64,000 bases of DNA, taken from an uncultured Lachnospiraceae bacterium (GTDB lineage: Bacteria > Bacillota > Clostridia > Lachnospirales > Lachnospiraceae). The position numbers and the translations under genes were made by a program. Position 1 is the stretch's first letter. The number at the start of each line of letters is the position of its first letter. The DNA is taken from positions 21,712-85,711 of the forward strand of contig CANQBX010000005.1 of NCBI GenBank assembly GCA_947589095.1, given 5' to 3'. Below the pieces are notes generated by a model that made no database searches, was not told the DNA's origin, and saw only the letters and a list, made by a program, of their open reading frames with translations. Shown in pieces: positions 33,951 to 41,672 of this stretch.

Positions 33951-34406
33951 ATGGCAAATAAAGCCAATGACTTAGCTCACACGAAATGGATGTGCAAGTA
34001 TCACATTGTCTTTACTCCTAAGTATAGACGAAAAATAATTTATAATCAACTGAAAGATGATATAAGAGATATTTTGAAACAACTGTGTTCTTATAAGGGA
34101 GTGGAGATCATAGAAGGACATCTGATGGCGGATCATATCCATATGCTGGTAAGTATACCGCCAAAGATAAGTGTATCGAGTTTTATGGGGTATTTGAAAG
34201 GGAAATCGGCCCTGATGATCTTCGACCGACACGCAAATCTGAAGTATAAGTTTGGGAACCGACATTTCTGGTCGGAAGGGTACTACGTAAGCACGGTAGG
34301 ACTGAATGAGGCCACCATAAGGAAGTATATACAAGACCAGGAGAGAGAAGACATCATGAGAGACAAACTGAGTGTGAAGGAGTACGAGGACCCTTTCAAG
34401 GGTTAA
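33951..34406 (+). CDS. tnpA: IS200-type Y1 transposase TnpA
   Basis: A 151-residue HUH transposase that moves the element as single-stranded DNA. The HUH pair is in M-A-D-H-I-H-M-L-V, and the nucleophilic tyrosine is in I-R-K-Y-I-Q-D-Q-E. The N-terminus K-Y-H-I-V-F-T-P-K-Y-R is the family signature. The ATG at 33951 lies directly behind a 14-bp stem that includes the ribosome binding site, which would keep expression low. The gene is intact. Confidence 0.95.
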   Translation: MANKANDLAHTKWMCKYHIVFTPKYRRKIIYNQLKDDIRDILKQLCSYKGVEIIEGHLMADHIHMLVSIPPKISVSSFMGYLKGKSALMIFDRHANLKYKFGNRHFWSEGYYVSTVGLNEATIRKYIQDQEREDIMRDKLSVKEYEDPFKG

Positions 34407-34600
34407 AGGTGAAGTAGTACGAAAGCCGCTTAAGCGGCGGCGAGGAGTTAAGAGCGAAGTGGCTGGAACGGGGCTGTGGGAATGGAGCGCAGAGCGACAT
34501 TCCCATAGCGCAAAGAGACAGCCAGCGCCTTTAGACGCTGGCCGAGTAGTGCGGGCTTATAGCCCGCGTCCGAGCCACCCGTTTTACGGGTGGAGGCGAC
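34407..34600 (+). other. hairpin-rich, possibly structured RNA tail of the IS element
   Basis: No gene. In 190 bases there are at least five stem-loops: GCCGCTTAAGCGGC (34425), a two-part stem GGCTG/CAGCC with TGGGAATG/CATTCCCA (34472-34523), GCCAGCG/CGCTGGC (34521-34542), GCGGGCTTATAGCCCGC (34551-34567) and the terminal CCACCCG/CGGGTGG. Such density is more than an end hairpin needs and suggests a transcribed structured RNA. Confidence 0.5.
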
Positions 34601-34678
34601 TATCCGTTTGCCGGAAGGCGTCAACTGCAGGCTTTGCATTAACAACAGTTTACAAAAGACTGCCGGCAGCGTGTTTTT

Positions 34679-36079
34679 TTAAGACGATTTGGAAATGACA
34701 GGCAGCAGGATCTTAACTGCAAATCCGCCGCAGCGGCTGTGGCCGATCTCTACATGCCCATGATGGGAATCCGCGATCTGCTTAACGATCAGAAGTCCCA
34801 GGCCGTGCCTTTGCCCGGCAGTATTATCATCGCAGACCATGTAGTGGGGCGTGGTGTTCAGCTTATCGATCAGTTCGTCCGTTGCGCCGATTCCGTCATC
34901 CTCCACACAGATCACGCAGTTTCCGTTATCTTCTGCCACAGAAATATAGACTGTACAGCCGGCTTCGTTATGGTTTATGCTGTTTTGGATCAGATTGGAA
35001 ACGGCGCGTTTCAGCAGGTCCCGGTCCGCGTTTACCGGGCATACGGACAGGCTGGAGTCGATGAGCCATTCGATCGGATATTTTCCGTCCGGACTGTCAT
35101 TGATAAAATCGGCCGCCGCCTGTCTGACGAGGGCCACGGCATTTTCCTGTCTGCATCGGACCGGCTGCATATTATATTCCAGCTTGGACGCCAGGTTGAG
35201 ATCGCTGACGAGGTTTTTGATCCGCTGGCTTTGCCTCAGAATAACGGCCGCCTTGTGCCGCTGCTCCTTCGGAAGCTCCGGGTCGGACTGCAGCTGGTCG
35301 GCGTAGCCCATCGCCATGGAGAGCGGGGTCCGGATATCGTGTGAGACGCCGGCGATCCAGTTGGCCCTGGCGGTTTCCCGTTTCCGCAGCTGGCGCTTCT
35401 GCGTCTGCAGTACTTCGGAGGTGGAGTTGATATGGAAGGCGATCTCCGACAAAAGCCCGTTTTCTTTGATGTGGACCGGCTCGCCGGAGGGAAGCGCCTG
35501 GATCCCGCTGGTGATCGGCTTAATGGAACGGAGCATCTTTGTACAGGCGGTCGCGTAGATCAGGAGGATCACGAGGATATTTGCGATCAGGACAATAAGG
35601 GCAATCTGCGGCGCGTGGGCAATGAGCTGATAATCCCAGCTGGGCCCCATATGCTTCCAGAAGCTGGTTTTGGGAAATCCGAGCACCACAAGTCCGCCTT
35701 CCGTACCGCACGGAAAAGTGGGATAACCGTCGATGTAGCCGCGGGTCAGTCCGGCGATATCCGACAGGGTGTAACGGTAGGGAACGGATTCCGGAAGATC
35801 GTCGCTGTGCCATACGACGGTTCGGGTATCGTTGTCAATCAGGATGGCCCATGCGCCGGAGGACTGCAGGATTTCCGCGCCTTCGCGGGAAAGGACGCAG
35901 CCGTTTTCCGTCTGATTAAGAGCGGCTGCAACCTTCTCCGTAATGCCCCACGGGCGGGCGTTTGCTGTCTGTCTGGAAACAATGGCGGCAAGGAGCAGGA
36001 TATTGACAGCGACAAGCAAAAGGAAGCTCAGAAGAAGCAGTCCGACGAAGCGCCGGATCAGTTTGGGTATGCTTTTCAT
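34679..36079 (-). CDS. two-component sensor histidine kinase
   Basis: A 466-residue membrane kinase. A first membrane segment (about residues 9-33, R-F-V-G-L-L-L-L-S-F-L-L-L-V-A) and a second near residues 160-185 enclose an extracellular sensor domain of about 125 residues. A HAMP-like linker follows, then the phospho-acceptor His in G-V-S-H-D-I-R-T-P-L-S, the N box N-L-I-Q-N-S-I-N-H-N and G boxes E-D-D-G-I-G and G-L-G-L-L-I-V-K. Start at 36079 set by GGAGG nine bases upstream. It directly follows the response regulator gene and is divergent from a lantibiotic-immunity-type transporter. Confidence 0.92.
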   Translation of the reverse strand: MKSIPKLIRRFVGLLLLSFLLLVAVNILLLAAIVSRQTANARPWGITEKVAAALNQTENGCVLSREGAEILQSSGAWAILIDNDTRTVVWHSDDLPESVPYRYTLSDIAGLTRGYIDGYPTFPCGTEGGLVVLGFPKTSFWKHMGPSWDYQLIAHAPQIALIVLIANILVILLIYATACTKMLRSIKPITSGIQALPSGEPVHIKENGLLSEIAFHINSTSEVLQTQKRQLRKRETARANWIAGVSHDIRTPLSMAMGYADQLQSDPELPKEQRHKAAVILRQSQRIKNLVSDLNLASKLEYNMQPVRCRQENAVALVRQAAADFINDSPDGKYPIEWLIDSSLSVCPVNADRDLLKRAVSNLIQNSINHNEAGCTVYISVAEDNGNCVICVEDDGIGATDELIDKLNTTPHYMVCDDNTAGQRHGLGLLIVKQIADSHHGHVEIGHSRCGGFAVKILLPVISKSS

Positions 36080-36080
36080 A

Positions 36081-36785
36081 TCAGCGGTCCTCCACAAGCA
36101 GTTTATAACCCAGGCCTCTGACTGTAACGAGCGATACCGGCTGCGAGGGATTCGCCTCGATCTTTTCGCGGATCCGGCGGATGTGCGCCATCAGAGAGTT
36201 TTCATATCCGAACGGATTGTCGCCCCAGGCCGCTTCGCAGAGGGCGTCGATGGTTACGATCCGGCCGGCGCCGCGATAGAGGGCGAGGAGCAGATCATGT
36301 TCTTTGGCGGTGAGCGGAATGTGCTCGCCGTTTCGGATAACCTCGGCGCGGGAGAAATCGACGGCGCTGTCTTTCAGCCGGACGAGCGTGCTGTCCTCTT
36401 TGTAGGTTCTGCGGAGGATCGCGGTAACGCGGAAGAGCAGTTCCTTCGGAAGGAACGGCTTGACTATATAATCGTCCGCGCCGAGGCCGAAGCCGCGGAA
36501 TTTGTCTTCTTCCTCTCCGCGGGCTGTCAGGAACAGAACCGGATAGTCGCCGTTCTGTTTTAATATCTTCATTAGTTCAAATCCGTCGCCGTCGGGAAGC
36601 ATAACGTCCAGGATCGCAAGCTCCGGCGGCGTCTTACCGGCGAGAGAAACTGCCTCGCGAACGCTCCCGGCGGTAACGATATTCTGAAATCCGCCGCTTT
36701 GAAGGACGGACACGACCAGATCCAAAATTTCCGGTTCATCGTCTACCAGCAGAATGCGCTTATTTTTCAAATATGTAAGATTCAT
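36081..36785 (-). CDS. OmpR/PhoB-family response regulator
   Basis: A 234-residue regulator. The receiver has L-V-D-D-E-P-E and phosphorylation Asp in A-I-L-D-V-M-L-P-D-G-D-G, Thr in F-L-T-A-R-G and Lys in V-K-P-F. The C-terminal winged helix contains L-T-A-K-E-H-D-L-L-L-A-L, V-T-I-D-A-L-C-E-A-A-W-G and R-G-L-G-Y-K-L. Its stop is one base from the kinase start. Together with the divergent ABC genes it resembles the systems that sense lantibiotics or bacitracin in Firmicutes and switch on an export/immunity transporter. Confidence 0.93.
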   Translation of the reverse strand: MNLTYLKNKRILLVDDEPEILDLVVSVLQSGGFQNIVTAGSVREAVSLAGKTPPELAILDVMLPDGDGFELMKILKQNGDYPVLFLTARGEEEDKFRGFGLGADDYIVKPFLPKELLFRVTAILRRTYKEDSTLVRLKDSAVDFSRAEVIRNGEHIPLTAKEHDLLLALYRGAGRIVTIDALCEAAWGDNPFGYENSLMAHIRRIREKIEANPSQPVSLVTVRGLGYKLLVEDR

Positions 36786-36890
36786 GGGTAACCTTCTTTC
36801 TTAAATCCATTATGATATTTCTCTTGCACATGTCCTCTCTGAGAAATGTACACAACTCATTCCGTAATTGCGCTTCCTTTGGTCGGGCAT

Positions 36891-37038
36891 GAATCAGCAC
36901 AAGTATAATTTCCAACAAGATTATACTGTGTCCGCGGGACATGCTCCCTCCGGCGGACGCGCACGGCTCGGTTCGGTGTCTTGTCCTCACTTCGTTCGGA
37001 CACCGAATCAGCACAGTATAATCTCTACTAGGATTATA
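36891..37038. repeat. duplicated 34-bp element with internal inverted repeat in the divergent control region
   Basis: GAATCAGCACAAGTATAAT (from 36891) and GAATCAGCACAGTATAAT (from 37005) begin two near-identical copies 114 bases apart. Each ends in an inverted repeat: TATAAT/ATTATA at 36904-36925 and TATAATC/GATTATA at 37017-37038. Between them, TTCGGTGTC and GACACCGAA form another stem. The gap 36786-37160 holds no gene. The pair could be binding sites of the OmpR-type regulator for the transporter promoter. Confidence 0.6.
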
Positions 37039-37160
37039 TCATGAAATCATGATTTTTAACTACTTCACGGTCAAAAGTAAGGTAAATGTAAGGCAGGGAG
37101 AATGCTGCCGTAAGGCCGGTCGGGTACAATGGGTGCATCAAGCGAAAGGAGATATCCGCT

Positions 37161-37916
37161 ATGAACATCATAGAAACACAGAACCTGACGAAGACCTACG
37201 GGGATTTTGCGGCGGTTTCCGGGTTAAACCTTCATGTGCCCAAAGGGTCAGTATACGGCTTCCTGGGCCCCAACGGCGCGGGCAAATCGACCACGATGAA
37301 AATGTTTCTCGGCCTGACGAAGCCGTCCGGCGGTACCTTCGTCATTGACGGGAAGCAATTCCCGGGAGACCGTGTGCAGATTCTTAAGCAGGTCGGTTCC
37401 TTCATCGAAGCGTCTGCATTTTACGGCAACCTGACCGGCGAGGAGAATCTGGAAATTATCCGAAGGATTCTGGGACTTCCGAAATCTTCCGCAGCCGAGG
37501 CCCTGGAACTGGTGGGTCTGACGCCGCATCGGAAGAAACTGGCGAGAAAATATTCTCTCGGAATGAAGCAGCGGCTGGGGCTGGCAGGCGCCCTGATCGG
37601 CAGGCCGCCGGTGCTGATTCTGGACGAGCCGACCAACGGATTAGACCCGGTCGGTATCCATGAGATCCGTGCGCTGATCCGTTCCCTTCCGCGGCAGTTT
37701 GACTGCACCGTGTTCGTATCGTCTCACCTTCTATCCGAAATTGAATTAATGGCGGACAGCGTCGGGATTCTCAACCACGGCCGGCTTCTGTTTGAGGGAA
37801 CGCTCGACGCGCTGCGGTTCAATGCGGTTTCCCGGGGATATCCGACCGATAATCTGGAGGATATGTTCCTCGCGATGATCGACGCCGACAACCGGCAGAG
37901 GGGCGGTGCACGATGA
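37161..37916 (+). CDS. ABC transporter ATP-binding protein, lantibiotic/bacitracin immunity type
   Basis: A 251-residue ATPase. Walker A is G-P-N-G-A-G-K-S-T-T (about residue 37), the signature is Y-S-L-G-M-K-Q-R-L-G and Walker B L-I-L-D-E-P-T-N-G-L-D. The Y-S-L-G-M form is typical of the BcrA/MutF/NisF/CprA group that powers removal of peptide antibiotics from the membrane. AAAGGAG precedes the ATG. It overlaps the first permease gene by four bases. Confidence 0.93.
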   Translation: MNIIETQNLTKTYGDFAAVSGLNLHVPKGSVYGFLGPNGAGKSTTMKMFLGLTKPSGGTFVIDGKQFPGDRVQILKQVGSFIEASAFYGNLTGEENLEIIRRILGLPKSSAAEALELVGLTPHRKKLARKYSLGMKQRLGLAGALIGRPPVLILDEPTNGLDPVGIHEIRALIRSLPRQFDCTVFVSSHLLSEIELMADSVGILNHGRLLFEGTLDALRFNAVSRGYPTDNLEDMFLAMIDADNRQRGGAR

Positions 37917-38635
37917 GCTTTGCACTGGAATGTGGGAAAGTTAAGCGAACCGGGTTTCTGCCAGCTTTCTTTGGCGGCGGCTTTTTGGCCGGGGCGGTTC
38001 CCGCTCTGAACATGCTTTTCCGTTCTGAAATGTATACCGGCATAAATGATTCGCCTGTCAGCATCCTTCTCAGAGCGAACTGGCAGATGATATCCATGCT
38101 GAATATTCTGCTTGTTATTGTCGGCGCATGCATTTTATATAATATCGAATACGCGGATAACGCGATTCAGAGAATGCGCGCGCTGCCGGTAAGTGAATGC
38201 GCTGTGTTTTTCGGCAAAACAGCCGTGCTGGCAATGGTAAGCGTTCTGCTTCTGGCCATAGAGGCGGTTTCCATCGGCGGCTGCGCCGTGTACTGGTTTG
38301 AATCGGATGCCGGTCTTTATGGGGAAATGCTTAAAAACTTTAGTTTCTTTCTGTTGCTGATGCTTCCGTCTGTCCTGGCATCGCTTCTGACGGCATCCTT
38401 GTGCAGGAACATGTGGATCTCGTTAGGGATCGGCGTCGTATGCGTGTTCGCGGCTACTATGATTCCCGCGCGGAATTTTGTGCTGAGTCTGTTTCCGTTT
38501 GCGATGCCGTTTCAGATATTGGCGGATCATACCGAAGATGCAGTCCGAAATTATAGGATCGCCGGCGCGGCGGAAACGGCAGGGATCGCCCTGCTGGAGG
38601 TTGTTATTCTGAAGATCAGGAGGTTGTTCGAATGA
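37913..38635 (+). CDS. ABC permease, lantibiotic immunity EpiE/MutE type
   Basis: A 240-residue membrane protein with about six segments, of the ABC-2/lantibiotic-immunity permease group. It starts S-F-A-L-E-C-G-K-V-K-R-T-G, the short cytoplasmic amphipathic start seen in MutE/EpiE-like proteins, followed by hydrophobic stretches such as I-L-L-V-I-V-G-A-C-I-L-Y. Overlaps its neighbours by ATGA on both sides, so the three transporter genes are translationally coupled. Confidence 0.85.
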   Translation: MSFALECGKVKRTGFLPAFFGGGFLAGAVPALNMLFRSEMYTGINDSPVSILLRANWQMISMLNILLVIVGACILYNIEYADNAIQRMRALPVSECAVFFGKTAVLAMVSVLLLAIEAVSIGGCAVYWFESDAGLYGEMLKNFSFFLLLMLPSVLASLLTASLCRNMWISLGIGVVCVFAATMIPARNFVLSLFPFAMPFQILADHTEDAVRNYRIAGAAETAGIALLEVVILKIRRLFE

Positions 38636-39402
38636 GCTTTTTATCTCTTGTGGGCGTAGAATGGAGAAAACTGCGCCGGTCGAGAATAGTTCTGATCATG
38701 GTTTTAGCCACGGTTATTCTCTGGACGCCGTCGATTCTGAACGCCGATCTGAATTTCGGAATGCAGTCGGAGGGAATTTCTCCGGAAAATAACTTCTTCA
38801 TACAGGGCTTTATGGCGATGGCATGGTTTTTATTTCCTGCCGCAATGGTGGTTGTGACCGTTTTACAGAATCAGATCGAACGCGGGGATCACGGCATTCT
38901 CAGGATGCTCGCGCTGCCTGTCGGCAAAGCAAAGCTCTGTATGGCTAAATTTGCTGTGCTGATAGCTTTTTCGGCGATCCAGTTTCTGATATCGGTCGGA
39001 ATGTACTATATCGGCGCCGCGATAGCTTCCCATATACAGAATTACGATTTTATCCTGCCGCCGGTTTTTATTTTCAAAGAGATCGGCGTGATGTGGGTGT
39101 CCGCGATCCCGATGCTGGCGGTTTTCTGGATGTTGGCCGTCTGTGTCCGGACGCCGGTTTTCGCAATCGGAATCGGATTTGCGTCGATCGTGCCGTCTGT
39201 CCTGCTGATAAATACGAAGGTGTGGTTCGCGTATCCGATGGCGTATCCGTTCTTTGCGATCGTCTCGGAATACGGGAAGCTGGCGGTCCATCTTTCAGCG
39301 GCAAAGACGGAGCTGATCCCGTGGCTTCCGACCGCAGGGATGATTACTGTACTTTGTTTGATAATTTCCTGCAGTTGTTTCGGGCAGGAGGAAAGCAGAT
39401 AA
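38632..39402 (+). CDS. ABC permease, lantibiotic immunity MutG type
   Basis: A 256-residue permease with about six membrane segments. The start S-F-L-S-L-V-G-V-E-W-R-K-L-R-R-S parallels the amphipathic start of its partner, and the central G-D-H-G-I-L-R-M-L-A-L-P-V is typical of this group. With the ATPase and the preceding permease it forms a three-component efflux or immunity system. Stop at 39402. Confidence 0.85.
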   Translation: MSFLSLVGVEWRKLRRSRIVLIMVLATVILWTPSILNADLNFGMQSEGISPENNFFIQGFMAMAWFLFPAAMVVVTVLQNQIERGDHGILRMLALPVGKAKLCMAKFAVLIAFSAIQFLISVGMYYIGAAIASHIQNYDFILPPVFIFKEIGVMWVSAIPMLAVFWMLAVCVRTPVFAIGIGFASIVPSVLLINTKVWFAYPMAYPFFAIVSEYGKLAVHLSAAKTELIPWLPTAGMITVLCLIISCSCFGQEESR

Positions 39403-39445
39403 TTTGTATGAAAGGCAATATAAAACAAACAGGAGAATAATTCAC

Positions 39446-39727
39446 ATGAAAAACAAGATTCTGACAGCCGTGAGTGTCATTTTAGTTTTTATTCCCTGGT
39501 CGATCCTGCCGCTGCGGATCTATACCAAATGGGCAATGGATTACGCGCACATTATGATTCCGTGCTACGCGGTATTTATGGTCCTCTCCGGTATTTTTAC
39601 GATACTTGCATACACGGCCGGCAGCGTGAAGAACGCCGCTATGAAGGTATGCTTTGTCATGAACAGTGCATATGCATTTTTCGGTACCGCCGTAATTACG
39701 ATGATGATCATTCAGAAAATGAAGTGA
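39446..39727 (+). CDS. small three-segment membrane protein, unknown function
   Basis: A 93-residue protein not recognised from any family. It has three hydrophobic segments (about residues 5-25, 33-55 and 64-88) with short polar joins, and an AGGAG site before the ATG. It follows the last permease by 43 bases on the same strand, so it is probably the last gene of the transporter operon; an accessory role in antibiotic sensing or resistance is only an inference from position. Confidence 0.65.
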   Translation: MKNKILTAVSVILVFIPWSILPLRIYTKWAMDYAHIMIPCYAVFMVLSGIFTILAYTAGSVKNAAMKVCFVMNSAYAFFGTAVITMMIIQKMK

Positions 39728-39753
39728 AAGGCGAAGCCGGCGCTAATTCTATC

Positions 39754-39781
39754 TTGATACTTTCTGCGATTCTGGTATAAT
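39754..39781 (+). promoter_or_regulatory. promoter of the HerA-like gene
   Basis: TTGATA at 39754-39759 and TATAAT at 39776-39781, spacer 16. A short inverted repeat TGACGC-TT-GCGTCA follows in the leader near 39800. Confidence 0.65.
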
Positions 39782-39878
39782 AACGAGGAAAGCGTTGATG
39801 ACGCTTGCGTCAATCGACGTTTGATTCATACTGAAAAGCAGACAGGGCTGCAGCAAGCGGTATACGGAGGGTACGGAT

Positions 39879-41543
39879 ATGTTTTGCGACGGAAAGATAT
39901 GGATCGGTAAAAGCGATAACGGAAAGGAGTGCATCCTGCCGAAGATGGCCAACCGCCACGGCCTGATCGCGGGCGCGACCGGCACCGGCAAGACGATCAC
40001 GCTGAAGGTGCTGGCGGAGTCGTTCAGCGACGCGGGGGTGCCGGTATTTCTGGCGGACGTAAAGGGCGATCTGGCAGGGACCTGCCGTCCCGGCACGGAC
40101 AGCGAGGACATGCAGAAACGGATCGCGAAATTCGGACTGGCGGAGGCAGGATTTTCCTATCACGCCTATCCAGTCTGCTTCTGGGATATTTTCGGGGAGA
40201 AGGGATTGCCGCTTCGGACTACGGTCAGCGAGATGGGACCGACGCTTCTGGCGCGGCTTATGGATCTGACAGATGCGCAGACGGATATTATGTCCATCGT
40301 ATTTCGGATCGCGGACGACGAGGGGCTGCTTCTGCTGGATATCAAGGACCTGCGGGCCATGTTAAATTATGTGGCGGAGAATAATAAGGAGTACAGCGCC
40401 CAGTACGGCAATATGCCGAAGCAGAGCATCAACAGCATTCTGCGGGGACTGGTGGCTCTGGAGGAGCAGGGCGGCGACAAGTTTTTCGGGGAGCCGGCGC
40501 TGGATATCCATGACTGGTTCCGGACGGATTTCTCCGGAAAGGGCATGATCAATATTCTGCACAGCGAGAGCCTGATCAACAATCCGATGATGTATTCCAC
40601 GTTCATGCTGTGGATGCTTTCGGAGCTGTTTGAGATCATGCCGGAGGCCGGCGACTGCGAGCGGCCGAAGATGGTGTTCTTCTTCGACGAGGCCCATCTG
40701 CTGTTTGACGACGCGCCGAAGGCGCTGCTGCAGAAGATCGAGCAGGTGGTGAAGCTGATCCGCTCCAAGGGCGTGGGGATCTATTTCATTACCCAGAGCC
40801 CGAAGGATATTCCGGACGGCGTCCTGGGACAGCTTGGCAATAAGATCCAGCACGCGCTGCACGCCTACACGCCGGCAGACCAGAAGGCGGTGAAGGCGGC
40901 CGCGGATTCCTTCCGCGTAAATCCCAACTTTGATACGAAGGAAGTACTGACTCAGCTGGGGATCGGTGAGGCGCTGGTGTCCTTTTTGCAGGAAGACGGT
41001 TCGCCGTCAATTGTGCAGCAGGCGAAGATCCTGCCGCCGCAGAGCCAGATGGGTCCGATCCCGGACGGCGACCGGCAGGCGGAGATCCAGAATTGTACGC
41101 TTTTCTCCAAATACGGAACCTATGTGGATCGGGATTCGGCCTATGAGTTCTTCCAGAGAAAACGGAAGCAGGACGCGCAGGCCGCCGAAGAACAGGCGGC
41201 GCTGGAGGCGAAGCAGAAGGAGGAAGCGCTGGCGGCGAAGGAAGCTGAGAAGGAAGCGGAACGCCAGGCCAAAGCAGCTGCCAAGGAGGCGGAGCGCCAG
41301 GCCCGCGAGGAAGCCAGAGAGGCGGAGCGGAAAGCGAAGGAAGAGGCGAAAGAGAAGGAAGCTGTGGAGAAAGCCCGCAAACGGGCGGTGTCCAGCGTGG
41401 CAAAGAGCGCCGCGGGAACCATCGGCCGCGAGGTGGGCAATGAACTGGGCAAGACCATCGGCGGCAGTTTCGGGAAGAAGCTGGGCGGCAATCTGGGCGC
41501 CAGCATCGGCCGCGGAATATTGGGGACGCTGTTCGGAAGATAA
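39879..41543 (+). CDS. HerA-like ATPase / DUF853 family protein
   Basis: A 554-residue P-loop ATPase of the HerA/FtsK superfamily (DUF853, YjgR-like). Walker A is G-A-T-G-T-G-K-T (about residue 33), Walker B F-F-F-D-E-A-H-L-L-F, and I-Y-F-I-T-Q-S-P-K-D contains the sensor. From about residue 425 to 510 the chain is a long Glu/Ala/Lys-rich coiled coil (E-A-E-K-E-A-E-R-Q-A-K), and the end is a Gly-rich tail (G-G-S-F-G-K-K-L-G-G-N-L-G-A-S). The role in cells is not established; DNA translocation or repair is suggested by the superfamily. GGAGGGTACGGAT precedes the ATG. Confidence 0.85.
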   Translation: MFCDGKIWIGKSDNGKECILPKMANRHGLIAGATGTGKTITLKVLAESFSDAGVPVFLADVKGDLAGTCRPGTDSEDMQKRIAKFGLAEAGFSYHAYPVCFWDIFGEKGLPLRTTVSEMGPTLLARLMDLTDAQTDIMSIVFRIADDEGLLLLDIKDLRAMLNYVAENNKEYSAQYGNMPKQSINSILRGLVALEEQGGDKFFGEPALDIHDWFRTDFSGKGMINILHSESLINNPMMYSTFMLWMLSELFEIMPEAGDCERPKMVFFFDEAHLLFDDAPKALLQKIEQVVKLIRSKGVGIYFITQSPKDIPDGVLGQLGNKIQHALHAYTPADQKAVKAAADSFRVNPNFDTKEVLTQLGIGEALVSFLQEDGSPSIVQQAKILPPQSQMGPIPDGDRQAEIQNCTLFSKYGTYVDRDSAYEFFQRKRKQDAQAAEEQAALEAKQKEEALAAKEAEKEAERQAKAAAKEAERQAREEAREAERKAKEEAKEKEAVEKARKRAVSSVAKSAAGTIGREVGNELGKTIGGSFGKKLGGNLGASIGRGILGTLFGR

Positions 41544-41672
41544 TAGTGTGGAAGACGGCGTACATGTTCGAAGAAACAGATGGACAATTTTGAGGCGAAA
41601 ACCGGACGGTATGAATGGCCGGCGGATGAATTTACATGGCGATGGTTTGGATAGAACGGGAGTCTGTTTATC

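Larger units (their letters stand above)
33797..34600 (+). mobile_element. IS200/IS605-family insertion sequence (IS200 group), ends approximate
   Basis: A tnpA-only element. Candidate end hairpins are CACCCGC-TTT-GCGGGTG near 33850 and CCACCCG-TTTTA-CGGGTGG at 34575-34593; such subterminal hairpins are bound by the HUH transposase. A perfect 17-bp-arm hairpin (33797-33837) lies at the left. AAAATCACCTTTCC (33886-33899) is the exact complement of GGAAAGGTGATTTT (33937-33950), a stem that buries the ribosome binding site of tnpA. No tnpB is present. Exact borders cannot be fixed without an empty site. Confidence 0.75.

Noticed and set aside
33797-34600. IS605-type element with TnpB and guide RNA
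   Set aside because: Only tnpA is present; no TnpB/RuvC-like frame is found on either strand.
34660-34682. Terminator at the end of the IS region (CTGCCGGCAG followed by T-run)
   Set aside because: The palindrome has no loop; only three pairs could form with a minimal loop, too weak for a terminator.
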